Both the position numbers and the translations under genes were made by a program. Shown piece after piece: positions 8,437-17,219 of a DNA stretch of 64,000 nt. This stretch comes from Dyella flagellata (lineage in GTDB: Bacteria; Pseudomonadota; Gammaproteobacteria; Xanthomonadales; Rhodanobacteraceae), in NCBI RefSeq assembly GCF_030160275.1, contig NZ_BSOA01000003.1, forward strand, positions 1 to 64,000, written 5' to 3'. Position 1 is the stretch's first letter; every line of letters starts with the position of its first letter. The notes below the pieces were generated by a model, which saw only the letters and a list, made by a program, of their open reading frames with translations, was not told where the DNA came from and did no database searches.

Positions 8437-9186
8437 CTAGGGAATCCAGGTCGCCGTACGGGGATCCGTAGCCCACGCGCGCCATTTTGCGACATTCAAG
8501 CCTACGATGGTCAACCACAGCGCGATCGAACCCTCTCCGGGCAGGCACGGGAACAACAGATACGGCAACAAGCGGTTTTGCAGCGATGGCGCGATGAAAC
8601 TGAGGAAGCCGTCGAGGAAATAGCAAAGCCCGGAAAGTGCAAGCAGCGCACCGAGTAGCCGTGGCAAGAAGCCGGAGCGGAAAATCAGAAAGCCCGACAG
8701 TATTTCATCGAGCCCATAGAACGCGAAGGAAATAAGCAGACCTGTGTCCTGCAGTTGCAATGATAGATAGGACAAGGCTTGCAATTGTGCCGGACTGAAC
8801 GCGGCCATGGCGCCGCCTTCGGCCGCAAGCTTCAGCGGCACGTAGGCGTTAAGCATATCCAGGCCTTCGATCGCCGTGCCGATCAACCCGCAGCCCATCG
8901 CGATCGCCGCGACTATGCCGTTCACTCGCCTGAACAGGATGAAGCTGATGATTTCATCGGGGACATTGCACAGCAGCAGCACGACATGGGCCGCAAAGCC
9001 CAGCCGGAATAAATCTTCGTGCATCGCGATGTTATGCACCGTGGCGGCGGCATTGCCGGACACGATCAGCGTGCTTCGCACGTAGCCAATGTCGAAAGCG
9101 CCGGTCACGATGCCGATCAGCGACACGACACCGACGATTCTCGCCAGCACCAGCGGGGAAAACCGTTCCGGACTGGGATGCTGCAT
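8437..9186 (-). CDS. DUF4386-type multi-pass membrane protein
   Basis: 249 residues with about six hydrophobic helices. The opening ARIVGVVSLIGIVTGAFDIGYVR, cut here only for description, and the later FRSGFLPRLLGALLALSGL segment fit DUF4386 proteins, as does the closing GEGSIALWLTIVGLNVAKW. Function is unknown. The ATG has AAGGGGAT 5 bases upstream. It is not obviously in an operon: gaps on both sides exceed 150 bp. Confidence 0.72.
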   Translation of the reverse strand: MQHPSPERFSPLVLARIVGVVSLIGIVTGAFDIGYVRSTLIVSGNAAATVHNIAMHEDLFRLGFAAHVVLLLCNVPDEIISFILFRRVNGIVAAIAMGCGLIGTAIEGLDMLNAYVPLKLAAEGGAMAAFSPAQLQALSYLSLQLQDTGLLISFAFYGLDEILSGFLIFRSGFLPRLLGALLALSGLCYFLDGFLSFIAPSLQNRLLPYLLFPCLPGEGSIALWLTIVGLNVAKWRAWATDPRTATWIP

Positions 9187-9344
9187 AAGATCCCCTTGCC
9201 GGCGCTGCGGCCGGGTGCGGTACCTACACTGGAAAGCTTACCGCCTATAGCATGCACTGATGAGGGCCACGTTCCGCGTGCCGAAAGCTTGGTTACCCGC
9301 CAGGGCCTGCTGTCGCGCTAACGTGCTGGCGCGCCGTCGAATCC

Positions 9345-10172
9345 TTAAGCCTTCGTAGCGCGGCGAAAGTCGGTCGGTGCACGACCAAAGGCCTGCCGGA
9401 ACGCGCTGGTGAAATGGCTATGACTCGAGAAACCCAGTTCAGCGGCCAGCGCGGAAAGATCGTCATAGCGCTTGATCAGGTCGAGCGCACGCGCCAGACG
9501 CAGTTGAAGCTGATAGCGGTAGAGCGGCGTACCTTCCACTTGCCGGAACACCTGGGTGAGGTAGGCAGGCGAACTACCGATCTCTTTGCCGATCTCGGCC
9601 AGGGTCCAACGTCGTGACAGGTCGCTGGACAGCATGATCTTCACGCGGTCGGCGAGACGCCGGCGCGCAGGCGTAGCGGCCAATGGCCTGGCCGTGCTTG
9701 GCCCGAGGCTGCGGCTCACCAGGGTGAACGCCAGGACCTCCGCCTCCAATGGCTCGATGGTTCGGCTTTCGAGGCGTTGGTGCAGCAGCGCAACCAAGGC
9801 CTGCGCATGCGCATCGATGCGTTGCGATTGCGCACGAAAGGCTATGCCGGCACTGGCATGCAGCAGCGCTTTGGGCGCCAGCTCGGCAAGCAATGCCTGA
9901 TCCAGATCCAACGATAGGCAGGCGTCACCCCCGTCTACAGGATGGCTGACCTGGTAGCCCTCCTGGGCATTGAAGAACAACACATGATTGGCGTCCGCCA
10001 CCGCCTGGTCTTTGCCCAGGTGTCGAAGGTAAAGACCCCGGTAAGGAAAGTTCAGCTGTGTCGCCGAGACGCACTCTTCCGCGCTGCGATGACGGCAGAT
10101 CCCCGTGCAAAGCACGTTTCGCAGCATCAGCGAATCGGTCCAGAGCAGGGTCTTGGCGGTAAGGGCGGACAT
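9345..10172 (-). CDS. AraC/XylS-family transcriptional regulator
   Basis: 275 residues. The N-terminal 165 residues are a probable cupin-like sensing domain with no clear ligand signature. The C-terminal 100 residues hold two helix-turn-helix motifs, with the family pattern LAEIGKEIGSSPAYLTQVFR and then LAAELGFSSHSHFTSAFRQ, followed by GRAPTDFRR. It reads divergently from the PEP mutase-family gene across a 162-bp gap, so control of that gene and of itself is the simplest guess. No operator was identified. Confidence 0.85.
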   Translation of the reverse strand: MSALTAKTLLWTDSLMLRNVLCTGICRHRSAEECVSATQLNFPYRGLYLRHLGKDQAVADANHVLFFNAQEGYQVSHPVDGGDACLSLDLDQALLAELAPKALLHASAGIAFRAQSQRIDAHAQALVALLHQRLESRTIEPLEAEVLAFTLVSRSLGPSTARPLAATPARRRLADRVKIMLSSDLSRRWTLAEIGKEIGSSPAYLTQVFRQVEGTPLYRYQLQLRLARALDLIKRYDDLSALAAELGFSSHSHFTSAFRQAFGRAPTDFRRATKA

Positions 10173-10334
10173 GACTCTTGCCTCGACAGGCGCCCGTTCG
10201 GGTGAAGAAGGTGGGGGGAACTGGCGACGAACCGATCTGCGCAGCGGCAGCTAAAGATTTTGATAGCGCGATTGTAGCGGTCAATGGTCTGATCTGCTCG
10301 CCCGAGATGAGGGTGTAAATCCAGTGCATCGAGC

Positions 10335-11174
10335 ATGAATCCAGAACAGAAAAGCCGCGCCGAATACTTCCATCAACTGCACACCGGCCCAGACCCGTTG
10401 GTACTGCCCAATGCCTGGGACGCCGCCAGCGCGCGCGCCATCGAAAGCGCAGGCGCCAAGGCCATCGCTACGACCAGCGACGGCATGGCGTGGGGACTGG
10501 GCTACCCCGGTGGTCAGCAGATGCCCGTGCAGGAACTGCTGGCTGTCTGCCAACGGGTCTGCGGCGTCGTAAGCGTTCCGGTGAGCGTGGATATCGAGCA
10601 GGGCTACGGCCGCGACGTGCAGGAAACCAGCGAGGTGGTAGAAGCCCTGATACGCTGCGGCGCCGTCGGCATCAACATCGAAGATGGTGTGATGCACGAC
10701 AGCCAAACGCTGGCGCCCCCGGGCGTACTCGGCGAACGTATCGCAGGCGCTCGTTCAGTAGCGCGGCAGCGCAACCTGCCGCTTTTCATCAATGCGCGTA
10801 TCGATACCTATTTCGCCCCTGGCCTTGACGCGCAGACGCGATTCGAGGAAACGTGCAAGCGCGCCCTGGGCTATATCGAGGCTGGCGCCAGCGGCATCTT
10901 CGTACCTGGCCTGGCCGACCTGGGTCAAATCGCCAAGCTGGCTGAACTGCTGCCGGTACCGCTGAATATTTACGCTGGCTATGCCGGGGCCCACCACTCA
11001 ACCGAATTGAAAAAACTGGGTGTGCGACGAATCAGCTTGGGTTGCGGCACCACGCAAGCAAGCCTGGCGCACCTGGTTCACATGGCCAGGGAGGCATTGG
11101 CCGAGGGCCGTTCCGAAACGATGGCTGGCCGTATGTTCACGGTGTCGCAAGCCAGCAGCTTGTTTCAAACCTAA
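10335..11174 (+). CDS. Isocitrate lyase/PEP mutase-family enzyme
   Basis: 279 residues forming a TIM-barrel of the ICL/PEPM superfamily. It shows LPNAWDAASARAIESAGAKA near the N-terminus, metal-binding VSVDIEQGYG, and the INIEDGV strand. The catalytic KKCGH loop of true isocitrate and methylisocitrate lyases is absent, which fits the large group of short family members with varied or unknown C-C or C-P lyase activity (for example oxaloacetate decarboxylase-like). It is divergent from an AraC regulator. The ATG lacks a strong Shine-Dalgarno. The substrate is not assigned. Confidence 0.82.
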   Translation: MNPEQKSRAEYFHQLHTGPDPLVLPNAWDAASARAIESAGAKAIATTSDGMAWGLGYPGGQQMPVQELLAVCQRVCGVVSVPVSVDIEQGYGRDVQETSEVVEALIRCGAVGINIEDGVMHDSQTLAPPGVLGERIAGARSVARQRNLPLFINARIDTYFAPGLDAQTRFEETCKRALGYIEAGASGIFVPGLADLGQIAKLAELLPVPLNIYAGYAGAHHSTELKKLGVRRISLGCGTTQASLAHLVHMAREALAEGRSETMAGRMFTVSQASSLFQT

Positions 11175-11240
11175 GGACAAAGAGCAGTGACGATGAATCG
11201 TCACCGCTCCCCATGACAAGCGCCTAAACATCTAGCCTCG

Positions 11241-13037
11241 TCACTGTTGATACGCACCCCGATCAATCAGGCCACCGCCGTCAGTCCGCGGCGAGCCTGC
11301 ATAATCATAGGCTCCCTCGATGGCCAGGCCGAGGTCCGCGCCACTGCCGATACCCGGCGAGCCGGCCGAAAGATGCAAATCCGGCGTGGTCGTGCTGCTG
11401 AACAAGGGATCGGCCAGCAAGCCATTGGATTCGCTCTGGCTGGCCTGCTGGAACGAGCCCAGGCTGGTGTACGAAATGTTGTTCCACACCCAATACGCTG
11501 ACGCGCCGCTGTCGCTGGTATAGAACAGGTCGTTTTGCAACGTCACCGGTGCTGTGCTCGACGAGATCGGGCTGTTCACCAGCAGCCCCTGGCCATTGGC
11601 GTACAGAATATTGTTGGCGAACAGGTTGTTGCTGGCATGGTTTTGCACCTGGAATTCGCCGCTGCCAGATAGCGTGGTGTCGTTCTCGAACAGCGTGTTG
11701 TTGACGATGGTGCAATGGTCGGTGCCCCCCACCGACGAGCTATAACCGCCGATGGAGATTCCGGTGACGTTGCTATAGAGCACGAGATTATTGCGCGCCG
11801 TGATAAAGCTGGTGTCATGCCCGAAGTGCTCGCTTGCCAGCTCGATTCCCAAGTCGGCCGCCTGCACATTGTTCTGCTCGATCGTGATATGCGTGCCACC
11901 ATCCACGTAGATGCCATCGGCGCCCGGTTGGTAGTTGTAGGCCGGATTGGTGGTGGAACTGATGTTGTACACCGTGTTGCCGGCGATCCATCCATTGCGC
12001 GCCTGGTCCAGGCTGGCATTGGGCGCCGTGCCTTCGAAACCGATCGCGACGATGCCGATGTTGTTATTGTCGTGCACGCGGTTGTTGGTTACCTGCCAGT
12101 TCTGCACGTTGCCGTTCACCGACAGCGATTCACTGTAGGCAAGAGTGAGGTGATCGAGCTCGTTGCCGTCGATGATGAGGTTGCTGATCGGCGTGGTGGC
12201 GTTGCCGTACACCGCCAGGCCAAACGCATCACCCTGCGAGGTCGTCACCGTGGTAACGATGTTGTGGATATGATTGTTGCGGACCTCGATGTGGTCACCT
12301 GAGCCCACTACATAGATACCCAGCGGCACCAGGCTAGACGAGTTCGAGGTGTAGTTCTGCAATTGCAGACCGATCACCCGTACGTAGCTGGCGTTTTGCA
12401 AGGTAATCAAGCCTTGCTGGCCTTGCGGCACGCCCAGGCCGCTGCCGTCGAGGGTGGCCGTCTGGCCCGGCGCGGACGTCAGGGTAATGTAGCCGGCGCT
12501 AGCCGAGCCGGACTGGGTAATGGTCACCAGCTCGTTGTACGTACCGCCTGCCACTTGCACCGTTGCGCCGGCAGGTACCGAATTCATCGCGTGCTGGATG
12601 GTCCTCCATGGCGCAGCCGCGCTGCCGTTGGCGCTGTCGTTGCCGGAGGTAGCGACGTAATACACCGGCCCGACAAAGGTGGATGCCGCCACCGCCACCG
12701 ATGCGGCGCTGGTGGCGAGCGGCGCCGCATCGGCCTGCGCCGTTACCGTAGCGGTGAACGATGACGAAGCACCCGCAGGCGCGGTGTAAAGACCGCTGGA
12801 GGAGATCGTACCCAGGCTCGGCGCGCCACCAGGCACGCCGTTGACCAGCCACGTTACGGTTTGATCGCTGCTGCCGGATACCGTGGCGGCGAATTGCTGC
12901 GTGCCATTGGCGGGCAGCGATACCTGCGAAGGCGACACGGCGACCGTGACTGCCGCCGAAGCAGGCGCTGCTGCGAAGAACGTCGAAGCCATCATCACGG
13001 CCAATGCGGCCATGCGCATCTTGGGAGGCGTGCTCAT
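11241..13037 (-). CDS. Secreted right-handed parallel beta-helix protein
   Basis: 598 residues. Start ATG 13037 has GGAAAG just upstream and opens a clean signal peptide ending ASTFFAAAPASAA. Residues about 28-110 form an Ig-like (BID_2-like) domain. A DUF1565-like entry follows (YYVATSGNDSANGSAAAPWR), then repeated N-rich coils typical of a pectate-lyase-type beta helix through to the C-terminus. Such proteins are extracellular polysaccharide lyases, hydrolases or adhesins. I see no specific catalytic motif that decides between these. It stands alone on the minus strand; a fimbrial-like gene lies upstream on the same strand, 303 bp away. Confidence 0.82.
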   Translation of the reverse strand: MSTPPKMRMAALAVMMASTFFAAAPASAAVTVAVSPSQVSLPANGTQQFAATVSGSSDQTVTWLVNGVPGGAPSLGTISSSGLYTAPAGASSSFTATVTAQADAAPLATSAASVAVAASTFVGPVYYVATSGNDSANGSAAAPWRTIQHAMNSVPAGATVQVAGGTYNELVTITQSGSASAGYITLTSAPGQTATLDGSGLGVPQGQQGLITLQNASYVRVIGLQLQNYTSNSSSLVPLGIYVVGSGDHIEVRNNHIHNIVTTVTTSQGDAFGLAVYGNATTPISNLIIDGNELDHLTLAYSESLSVNGNVQNWQVTNNRVHDNNNIGIVAIGFEGTAPNASLDQARNGWIAGNTVYNISSTTNPAYNYQPGADGIYVDGGTHITIEQNNVQAADLGIELASEHFGHDTSFITARNNLVLYSNVTGISIGGYSSSVGGTDHCTIVNNTLFENDTTLSGSGEFQVQNHASNNLFANNILYANGQGLLVNSPISSSTAPVTLQNDLFYTSDSGASAYWVWNNISYTSLGSFQQASQSESNGLLADPLFSSTTTPDLHLSAGSPGIGSGADLGLAIEGAYDYAGSPRTDGGGLIDRGAYQQ

Positions 13038-13340
13038 ACTTTCCGTATCCTTACAAAGGGGAAGGTCGCCATGGGCGACGGGGAGGCTGGACAGCCGCCG
13101 CACTATGGCGCAGGTGCTCCTTGCGAGAATGCGATGGCTTTCGCAAGATCGGCCGCGTCCTGATCCCGTCCACGCAAGACCCTGCCGCACATCAGGCAGC
13201 ATGCATGTCATTTCGCAAGGGCTTATTTAATTGACGGTAAATCGTCACGCGCCGTGACGCGGAAACATTAATGCGTCAAAAAATACACACTGCGCTATGG
13301 GTTCGCCAAACCGCGCGCAATCCCCGTGCGGCCTGAAATA
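13038..13340. other. Intergenic region with a perfect hairpin
   Basis: No supported gene. It holds a perfect 7-bp inverted repeat, CGTCACG-CGC-CGTGACG at 13243-13259, with a related TGACG...CGTCA arrangement just before it. This could be the 3' hairpin of the fimbrial-like transcript or an operator for the beta-helix gene. The stretch is AT-richer than its surroundings. Confidence 0.5.
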
Positions 13341-13733
13341 TCAATCGTACTGAAGCGTCATCAACACGGGGTGTTGGGCATGGCCCTCCGCGCTCGTGAG
13401 GTAGTTGAAAAAATACCTGAGCACCTGGTCATTGGAATCGGCTTGAATGGCTTGGGTAGTGAGCCGATAGGTGCGCACCGATTTATCTTTTTCCAGCCCG
13501 CAGGAGTGATCGGCAGCTGCATCATGAACAGATGTATCCGTTGACACCTGGCAGGTTGGTGTCACCACCGAACCCACAAACGTGATGGTTCCCGTTTCGG
13601 CATTCGCGCCAAACGACAAACACGAGAGCGTTGCAGCCAACAGGCCGATCCGTGCGCGTGACCCCAGCGTGCGAGATATCGCAAGCTGGTGAATGCGCCC
13701 CTTCGCAGTGCTTGAGTCGATTAGGTTTCTCAT
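13341..13733 (-). CDS. Short type 1 fimbrial-like exported protein
   Basis: 130 residues. A long N-terminal region ends in a signal peptide-like segment (IGLLAATLSCLSFGANA). The mature part starts ETGTITFVGSVVTPTCQV and ends VLMTLQYD. The GTITF..G.V....C start, two cysteines and the closing beta strand are the pattern of chaperone-usher pilin subunits. It is shorter than a usual pilin (about 150-180), and no usher or chaperone gene lies nearby, so it may be an orphan or a partial subunit. It stands in an AT-richer patch, suggesting acquired DNA. Confidence 0.6.
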   Translation of the reverse strand: MRNLIDSSTAKGRIHQLAISRTLGSRARIGLLAATLSCLSFGANAETGTITFVGSVVTPTCQVSTDTSVHDAAADHSCGLEKDKSVRTYRLTTQAIQADSNDQVLRYFFNYLTSAEGHAQHPVLMTLQYD

Positions 13734-14128
13734 GACCTACGTGTTGCATCGAGCAAGCCACGCGGGATATATCGAATGAGAGCCTGATCACAATTTATTA
13801 GATTGCGCCAAATGGAAAAGCCATTAAGCCAAAGCGCATTTAGATCCGAATGAAAACATTATCTTCACTTATACCCAAAAGCGCGCCGTACGCGACACAA
13901 GTTGACGCTAATGGGCGGCATTTGAAGCTGAACAAACTGAATGAGCGATCGTAAATGCACAGTGCGCAGTGCCCAAATCGGGCCCTATCTCCTACGTGAT
14001 AATCAAAGATGCCCCGTTTCGAATGAATTAAGACGATTATCGTCACCCGAATCGTGAAGAATGCCTTCACATTTCTGAACAAACGTGCATCTCACGGTAA
14101 TTTCAAGGCATCGCGGCTGGCTAGGCCA
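13734..14128. other. AT-rich intergenic stretch, no supported gene
   Basis: Bases 13801-13860 have 24 G/C of 60, far below the window average. An 80-codon frame on the minus strand (13840-14082) lacks a plausible ribosome site, codon bias or recognisable family and is not called. This may be the boundary of a horizontally acquired segment with the fimbrial-like gene. Confidence 0.5.
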
Positions 14129-15130
14129 TCACTTGACCGCGCGGGCGATGCTTTGGGCAATCTCCGCATACAAGGCATCCCTGCCGGCCTTGTCCGCGTG
14201 GGAGGCGGTCAGAAAAGCCGCGACAATAACCGTATGGCCATCCGGCCAGGTCATGATGCCAATGTCGTTATAGGCGGCCGTCTCCCCTTCCAGTGAGGCA
14301 GAGGTGCCGCATTTGTCGGCCAGGCGCACGCCCTCGGGCAGGCCTGACCTGAGGCGATTGGGCTTGGTTTGGCCATATAAAAGCTGTAGCAGGCGCTGGG
14401 TCGAGCCGGGCGACAACAGCGTGCCTTTCCAGAGCTTGTTCAGGAAATGCGCCGCGGCATCCGGCGTGGTGCGGTTGCGTGGATCGCTCAGATACGCACG
14501 GTAGCCGCGACGCCAGCGCTCCAGCCCCTGCTGGTCAGTTTCATCGGCAGGTATTTGCTCACCGTGTTCAGTGCCCTCGAAGATCCGGTCGATACCTGCC
14601 TCGTCCAGGTCGACGCGCATGCCATCAACCCCATGCGCGCGCAAATAGCCGGTAACCGCCTTGGGACCGCCTATCACCCTCACCAGCACATCCGCAGCCG
14701 TGTTGTCGCTTTCGCTTACCGCCGCCGTCAGCAGCTGCGCCACTGTGAATGTCATGCTGTCACCACGGAAGTGGGCGCCGATGGATGGAACCGCGGCACC
14801 GCCCACGACGTCGGCACGCGTCAACGTCACCGTCTGATCCAGCGACAACTGCCCGCTATCCACCTGCGCAAGCACGGCTGCTGCGACGGGAGCCTTGAAC
14901 ACGCTCATCATCGGGTAGGCGCGATCGGCGTTGACCCGCGCCTGTACGCCGGTCTCCAGATCCAGCACGGTAACGCCAAGCAGACCTGGCCGGGCATGCT
15001 GCGCAAGTTCGTCCAAGGCGTGCTGAAGCCGGGTCTGTTCCTTCTCGCCGTTATCGGTGGAGGCAGCCGAGGCCGGCGCACCCATCAGCAGCAAAGCCGC
15101 GCCAGCAAACAGCCCATATCGGTAGATCAT
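14129..15130 (-). CDS. Class A beta-lactamase (serine), KCG variant
   Basis: 333 residues. Start ATG 15130 has GGGGAG 8 bases upstream and gives a signal peptide ending GAPASAAS. The active-site set of class A enzymes is present: S76-V-F-K79, S141-D-N143, and a likely omega-loop Glu in DLDEAGID (about 177). The third motif reads K273-C-G275 instead of KTG or KSG (codons AAA TGC GGC at 14306-14314). The periplasmic enzyme would hydrolyse beta-lactams; its spectrum cannot be predicted. A second serine hydrolase of the class C type lies upstream on the same strand, separated by a REP pair. No LysR/AmpR-type regulator is adjacent. Confidence 0.85.
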   Translation of the reverse strand: MIYRYGLFAGAALLLMGAPASAASTDNGEKEQTRLQHALDELAQHARPGLLGVTVLDLETGVQARVNADRAYPMMSVFKAPVAAAVLAQVDSGQLSLDQTVTLTRADVVGGAAVPSIGAHFRGDSMTFTVAQLLTAAVSESDNTAADVLVRVIGGPKAVTGYLRAHGVDGMRVDLDEAGIDRIFEGTEHGEQIPADETDQQGLERWRRGYRAYLSDPRNRTTPDAAAHFLNKLWKGTLLSPGSTQRLLQLLYGQTKPNRLRSGLPEGVRLADKCGTSASLEGETAAYNDIGIMTWPDGHTVIVAAFLTASHADKAGRDALYAEIAQSIARAVK

Positions 15131-15295
15131 TCCTGTTCTCCCCAGACGAGGCCGTTCGAGCCGGTCTGCATTGCGCGCGCGGCCACCGCGAAATAGCTGG
15201 TCTTGTGGCCGAGCCCTTCCCTTGGCAGAAACGACCACCCTATCGATCCGGCCGGCGAAACGCGTGCGCGAATAATGACCAATTCGAGGCAGCGC

Positions 15296-15363
15296 GTAGG
15301 CTGGGATGACAATCCCAGCATCGGGACGCCGTGTGGAAAGCTGGGATTAGCATCCCAGCCTAC
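15296..15363. repeat. Inverted pair of GTAG-headed REP palindromes
   Basis: The first unit begins GTAGGCTGGGAT and closes ATCCCAGC. After a spacer of about 20 bases the same unit returns in inverted orientation, ending CCTAC. The pair lies between the class A beta-lactamase and the class C-like hydrolase and can fold into one long or two short hairpins. Confidence 0.9.
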
Positions 15364-15385
15364 GCGCTAATGACCCGCCTGCCGG

Positions 15386-16768
15386 CTATCGAGTGCCCAG
15401 GTGCTTTTCCACTCGTGGCGGGTCCATGCCATCCGGATAGAATTCCAGCGCGGTGACCTCCCCGTTTGTCGACTTCACGACATGAAAATAATCGGTACCG
15501 TCACCGGCATAATAAAGAAGCTCGCTGCGAGCCGGCGTCAATGGACGTTTGGGTCCGGGTGCCCGCTGAATGTAAAGCTGCCCACTGTCCCAGCTTATGA
15601 CATGCCGGGATTCGCCCTGGATTTCATAGCTTCCCAGCAGAGCGCTTACCTCGCCCTTTGACAGGGTTACGTCGTCGAAGCGCCGGTAAGGCTTACCGAT
15701 GGCCAGCGCGGCCAGCTGATGCGCGACGCTGCGTGCATTGGGCTTTCCGGCATCCGAGTTGGCGAGGACCACCACCGTGACTTTTTCTTCGGGCACGTAT
15801 ACGTATTGCGATGCGAAACCCTCGATGCCACCGTTATGCTCAAAGACTTGTTCACCGCGTACCCGGTCCAGCATTACGCCGTAACCATAGGGAACGGTGC
15901 TCCCGTCCGAAAGTCTGGCCGGCGTCGTCATTTGCTTGAGCAGTGAGGATGGAAACGTCTGGCTGTTGTTGAGGCCTTCGACCAGGTGGCGTATGTCATC
16001 GCTGGTTGCAGCGAGCGCCCCGGCAGTCATGGGGCCATCGATGGACACAAAGGGCGGCCTGGTCACAGCGCCACGGGTGTCGGCACTATAGCCTTGCACT
16101 AGATGGTTCACGACCGCATCGTCGGAGTAATAGCCGGTATGGGCCATGCCAAAGGGGGTGAGCACCAGGTCATGTTCGACCTGATCCCAGCGGCGACCTG
16201 TCACTTTTTCGATGACGGCGCCCAGCAGCATGTATCCCGAATTGCTGTAACGCCAATCGCCTCCTGGCTTGAAATCCAACGGTTGTTTGGCGATCAGGCC
16301 GACCAGCGCCTTGGTGTCCAAGCTCAAGCCTGGATCGACATTCCAGTTATCGCTTATGCCTGCTGTGTGGCTCAGCAGTTCGGCAATGGTGATGTCGGAG
16401 GCATGAGGAAAGTCCGGCAGAAATCGGGACAAGGGGTCGGCCAGTGACAACTTTCCTTGCTGGCCCAGCAACAAGATCGTCGCTGCCGTGACGGTTTTGG
16501 TGATCGACCCTATGCGGTAGACGTCATCGTCCGAGCTTGCTACATGAAGCTCCAGACTGGCCATTCCGCGCGAGGCACGGTAGATCACCTTGCCGTCCTT
16601 GGAAACCAGTGCGGAGATACCCGGCCCATCCTGCCGCGTGGAGCGGAACAGGATTTGATCGGCTGCAGATGCAAACGGTGACGGTTCCGATGCCGTGGCC
16701 TGGAAAGCCACGCCCAGGAGTGAAATACCCAGCAAAGCGGCTCGAAACACGCGAACTATGCAATCCAT
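15386..16768 (-). CDS. Class C beta-lactamase-like exported serine hydrolase
   Basis: 460 residues. Of two nearby ATGs, 16768 is chosen because CAGGGA lies about 7 bases upstream of it and only about 1 base before 16774. A signal peptide (VFRAALLGISLLGVAFQATA) leads into a beta-lactamase/DD-peptidase fold: S88-I-T-K91, the tyrosine motif YSNSGY, and HNGG in place of KTG. The last about 90 residues look like the DUF3471-type C-terminal barrel seen in many AmpC-like esterases and peptidases. These features fit a periplasmic esterase or D-amino peptidase more than a true AmpC. The substrate is unknown. Confidence 0.83.
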   Translation of the reverse strand: MDCIVRVFRAALLGISLLGVAFQATASEPSPFASAADQILFRSTRQDGPGISALVSKDGKVIYRASRGMASLELHVASSDDDVYRIGSITKTVTAATILLLGQQGKLSLADPLSRFLPDFPHASDITIAELLSHTAGISDNWNVDPGLSLDTKALVGLIAKQPLDFKPGGDWRYSNSGYMLLGAVIEKVTGRRWDQVEHDLVLTPFGMAHTGYYSDDAVVNHLVQGYSADTRGAVTRPPFVSIDGPMTAGALAATSDDIRHLVEGLNNSQTFPSSLLKQMTTPARLSDGSTVPYGYGVMLDRVRGEQVFEHNGGIEGFASQYVYVPEEKVTVVVLANSDAGKPNARSVAHQLAALAIGKPYRRFDDVTLSKGEVSALLGSYEIQGESRHVISWDSGQLYIQRAPGPKRPLTPARSELLYYAGDGTDYFHVVKSTNGEVTALEFYPDGMDPPRVEKHLGTR

Positions 16769-17219
16769 GGTCATTCCCTGTCTTGGTTTGTGCGATCTAC
16801 GGGCAAATCGGCCGCGAAGGACTCGGCCTTGGCCGAGTTGCCAAAGGCGTCTTTTTACGCCTATCCCTGGCAAAGACTACCGCTCAACATAACGCAGTGA
16901 CTTGCACCAGGCCAGTCACGCATCACCTTGGCCCCGATATCCGTCGGCCAGCAAGGGACGACGCGGCGTGACCGAAACTTCATTGACCTTGGTCCAGTGA
17001 ACGGCAGCTTGTCCATTCGGGTAGATGACGAAGGGCATGTCCATGAGATCGCCCACATCGACGTCCATGCTGGCGCTGATGGTACGGAACCGCGTGTTAT
17101 TTTGAGACACCGCAAAAAGATGGCGCACACTCGTTCTGATTCAAGACCCATTACACTTGTCTGCAACAGAGTGCCGACCATCGACACTCAATCCAACCCC
17201 TTTCAGCCGCCATCAGCCC
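16769..17219. other. Intergenic region with one doubtful small frame
   Basis: Contains a perfect hairpin ACTCGGCC-TT-GGCCGAGT at 16821-16838, in the 5' region of the serine hydrolase transcript, and the weak minus-strand frame reported separately at 16916-17128. No promoter was recognised with confidence. Confidence 0.45.
16916..17128 (-). pseudogene. Possible small or remnant gene of 70 codons
   Basis: The frame from GTG 17128 encodes 70 residues with ordinary-looking composition (SMDVDVGDLMDMPFVIYP..., then VHWTKVNEVSVTPRRP). No Shine-Dalgarno, domain or operon partner is visible. It reads like the tail of a longer protein, so it may be a decayed fragment. The overlapping 108-codon frame in another phase is judged a shadow. 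Confidence 0.25.

Noticed and set aside
13840-14082. 80-codon minus-strand frame in the AT-rich gap
   Set aside because: AT-richness lengthens chance frames less than GC-richness, but there is still no ribosome site, domain or codon bias to support it.
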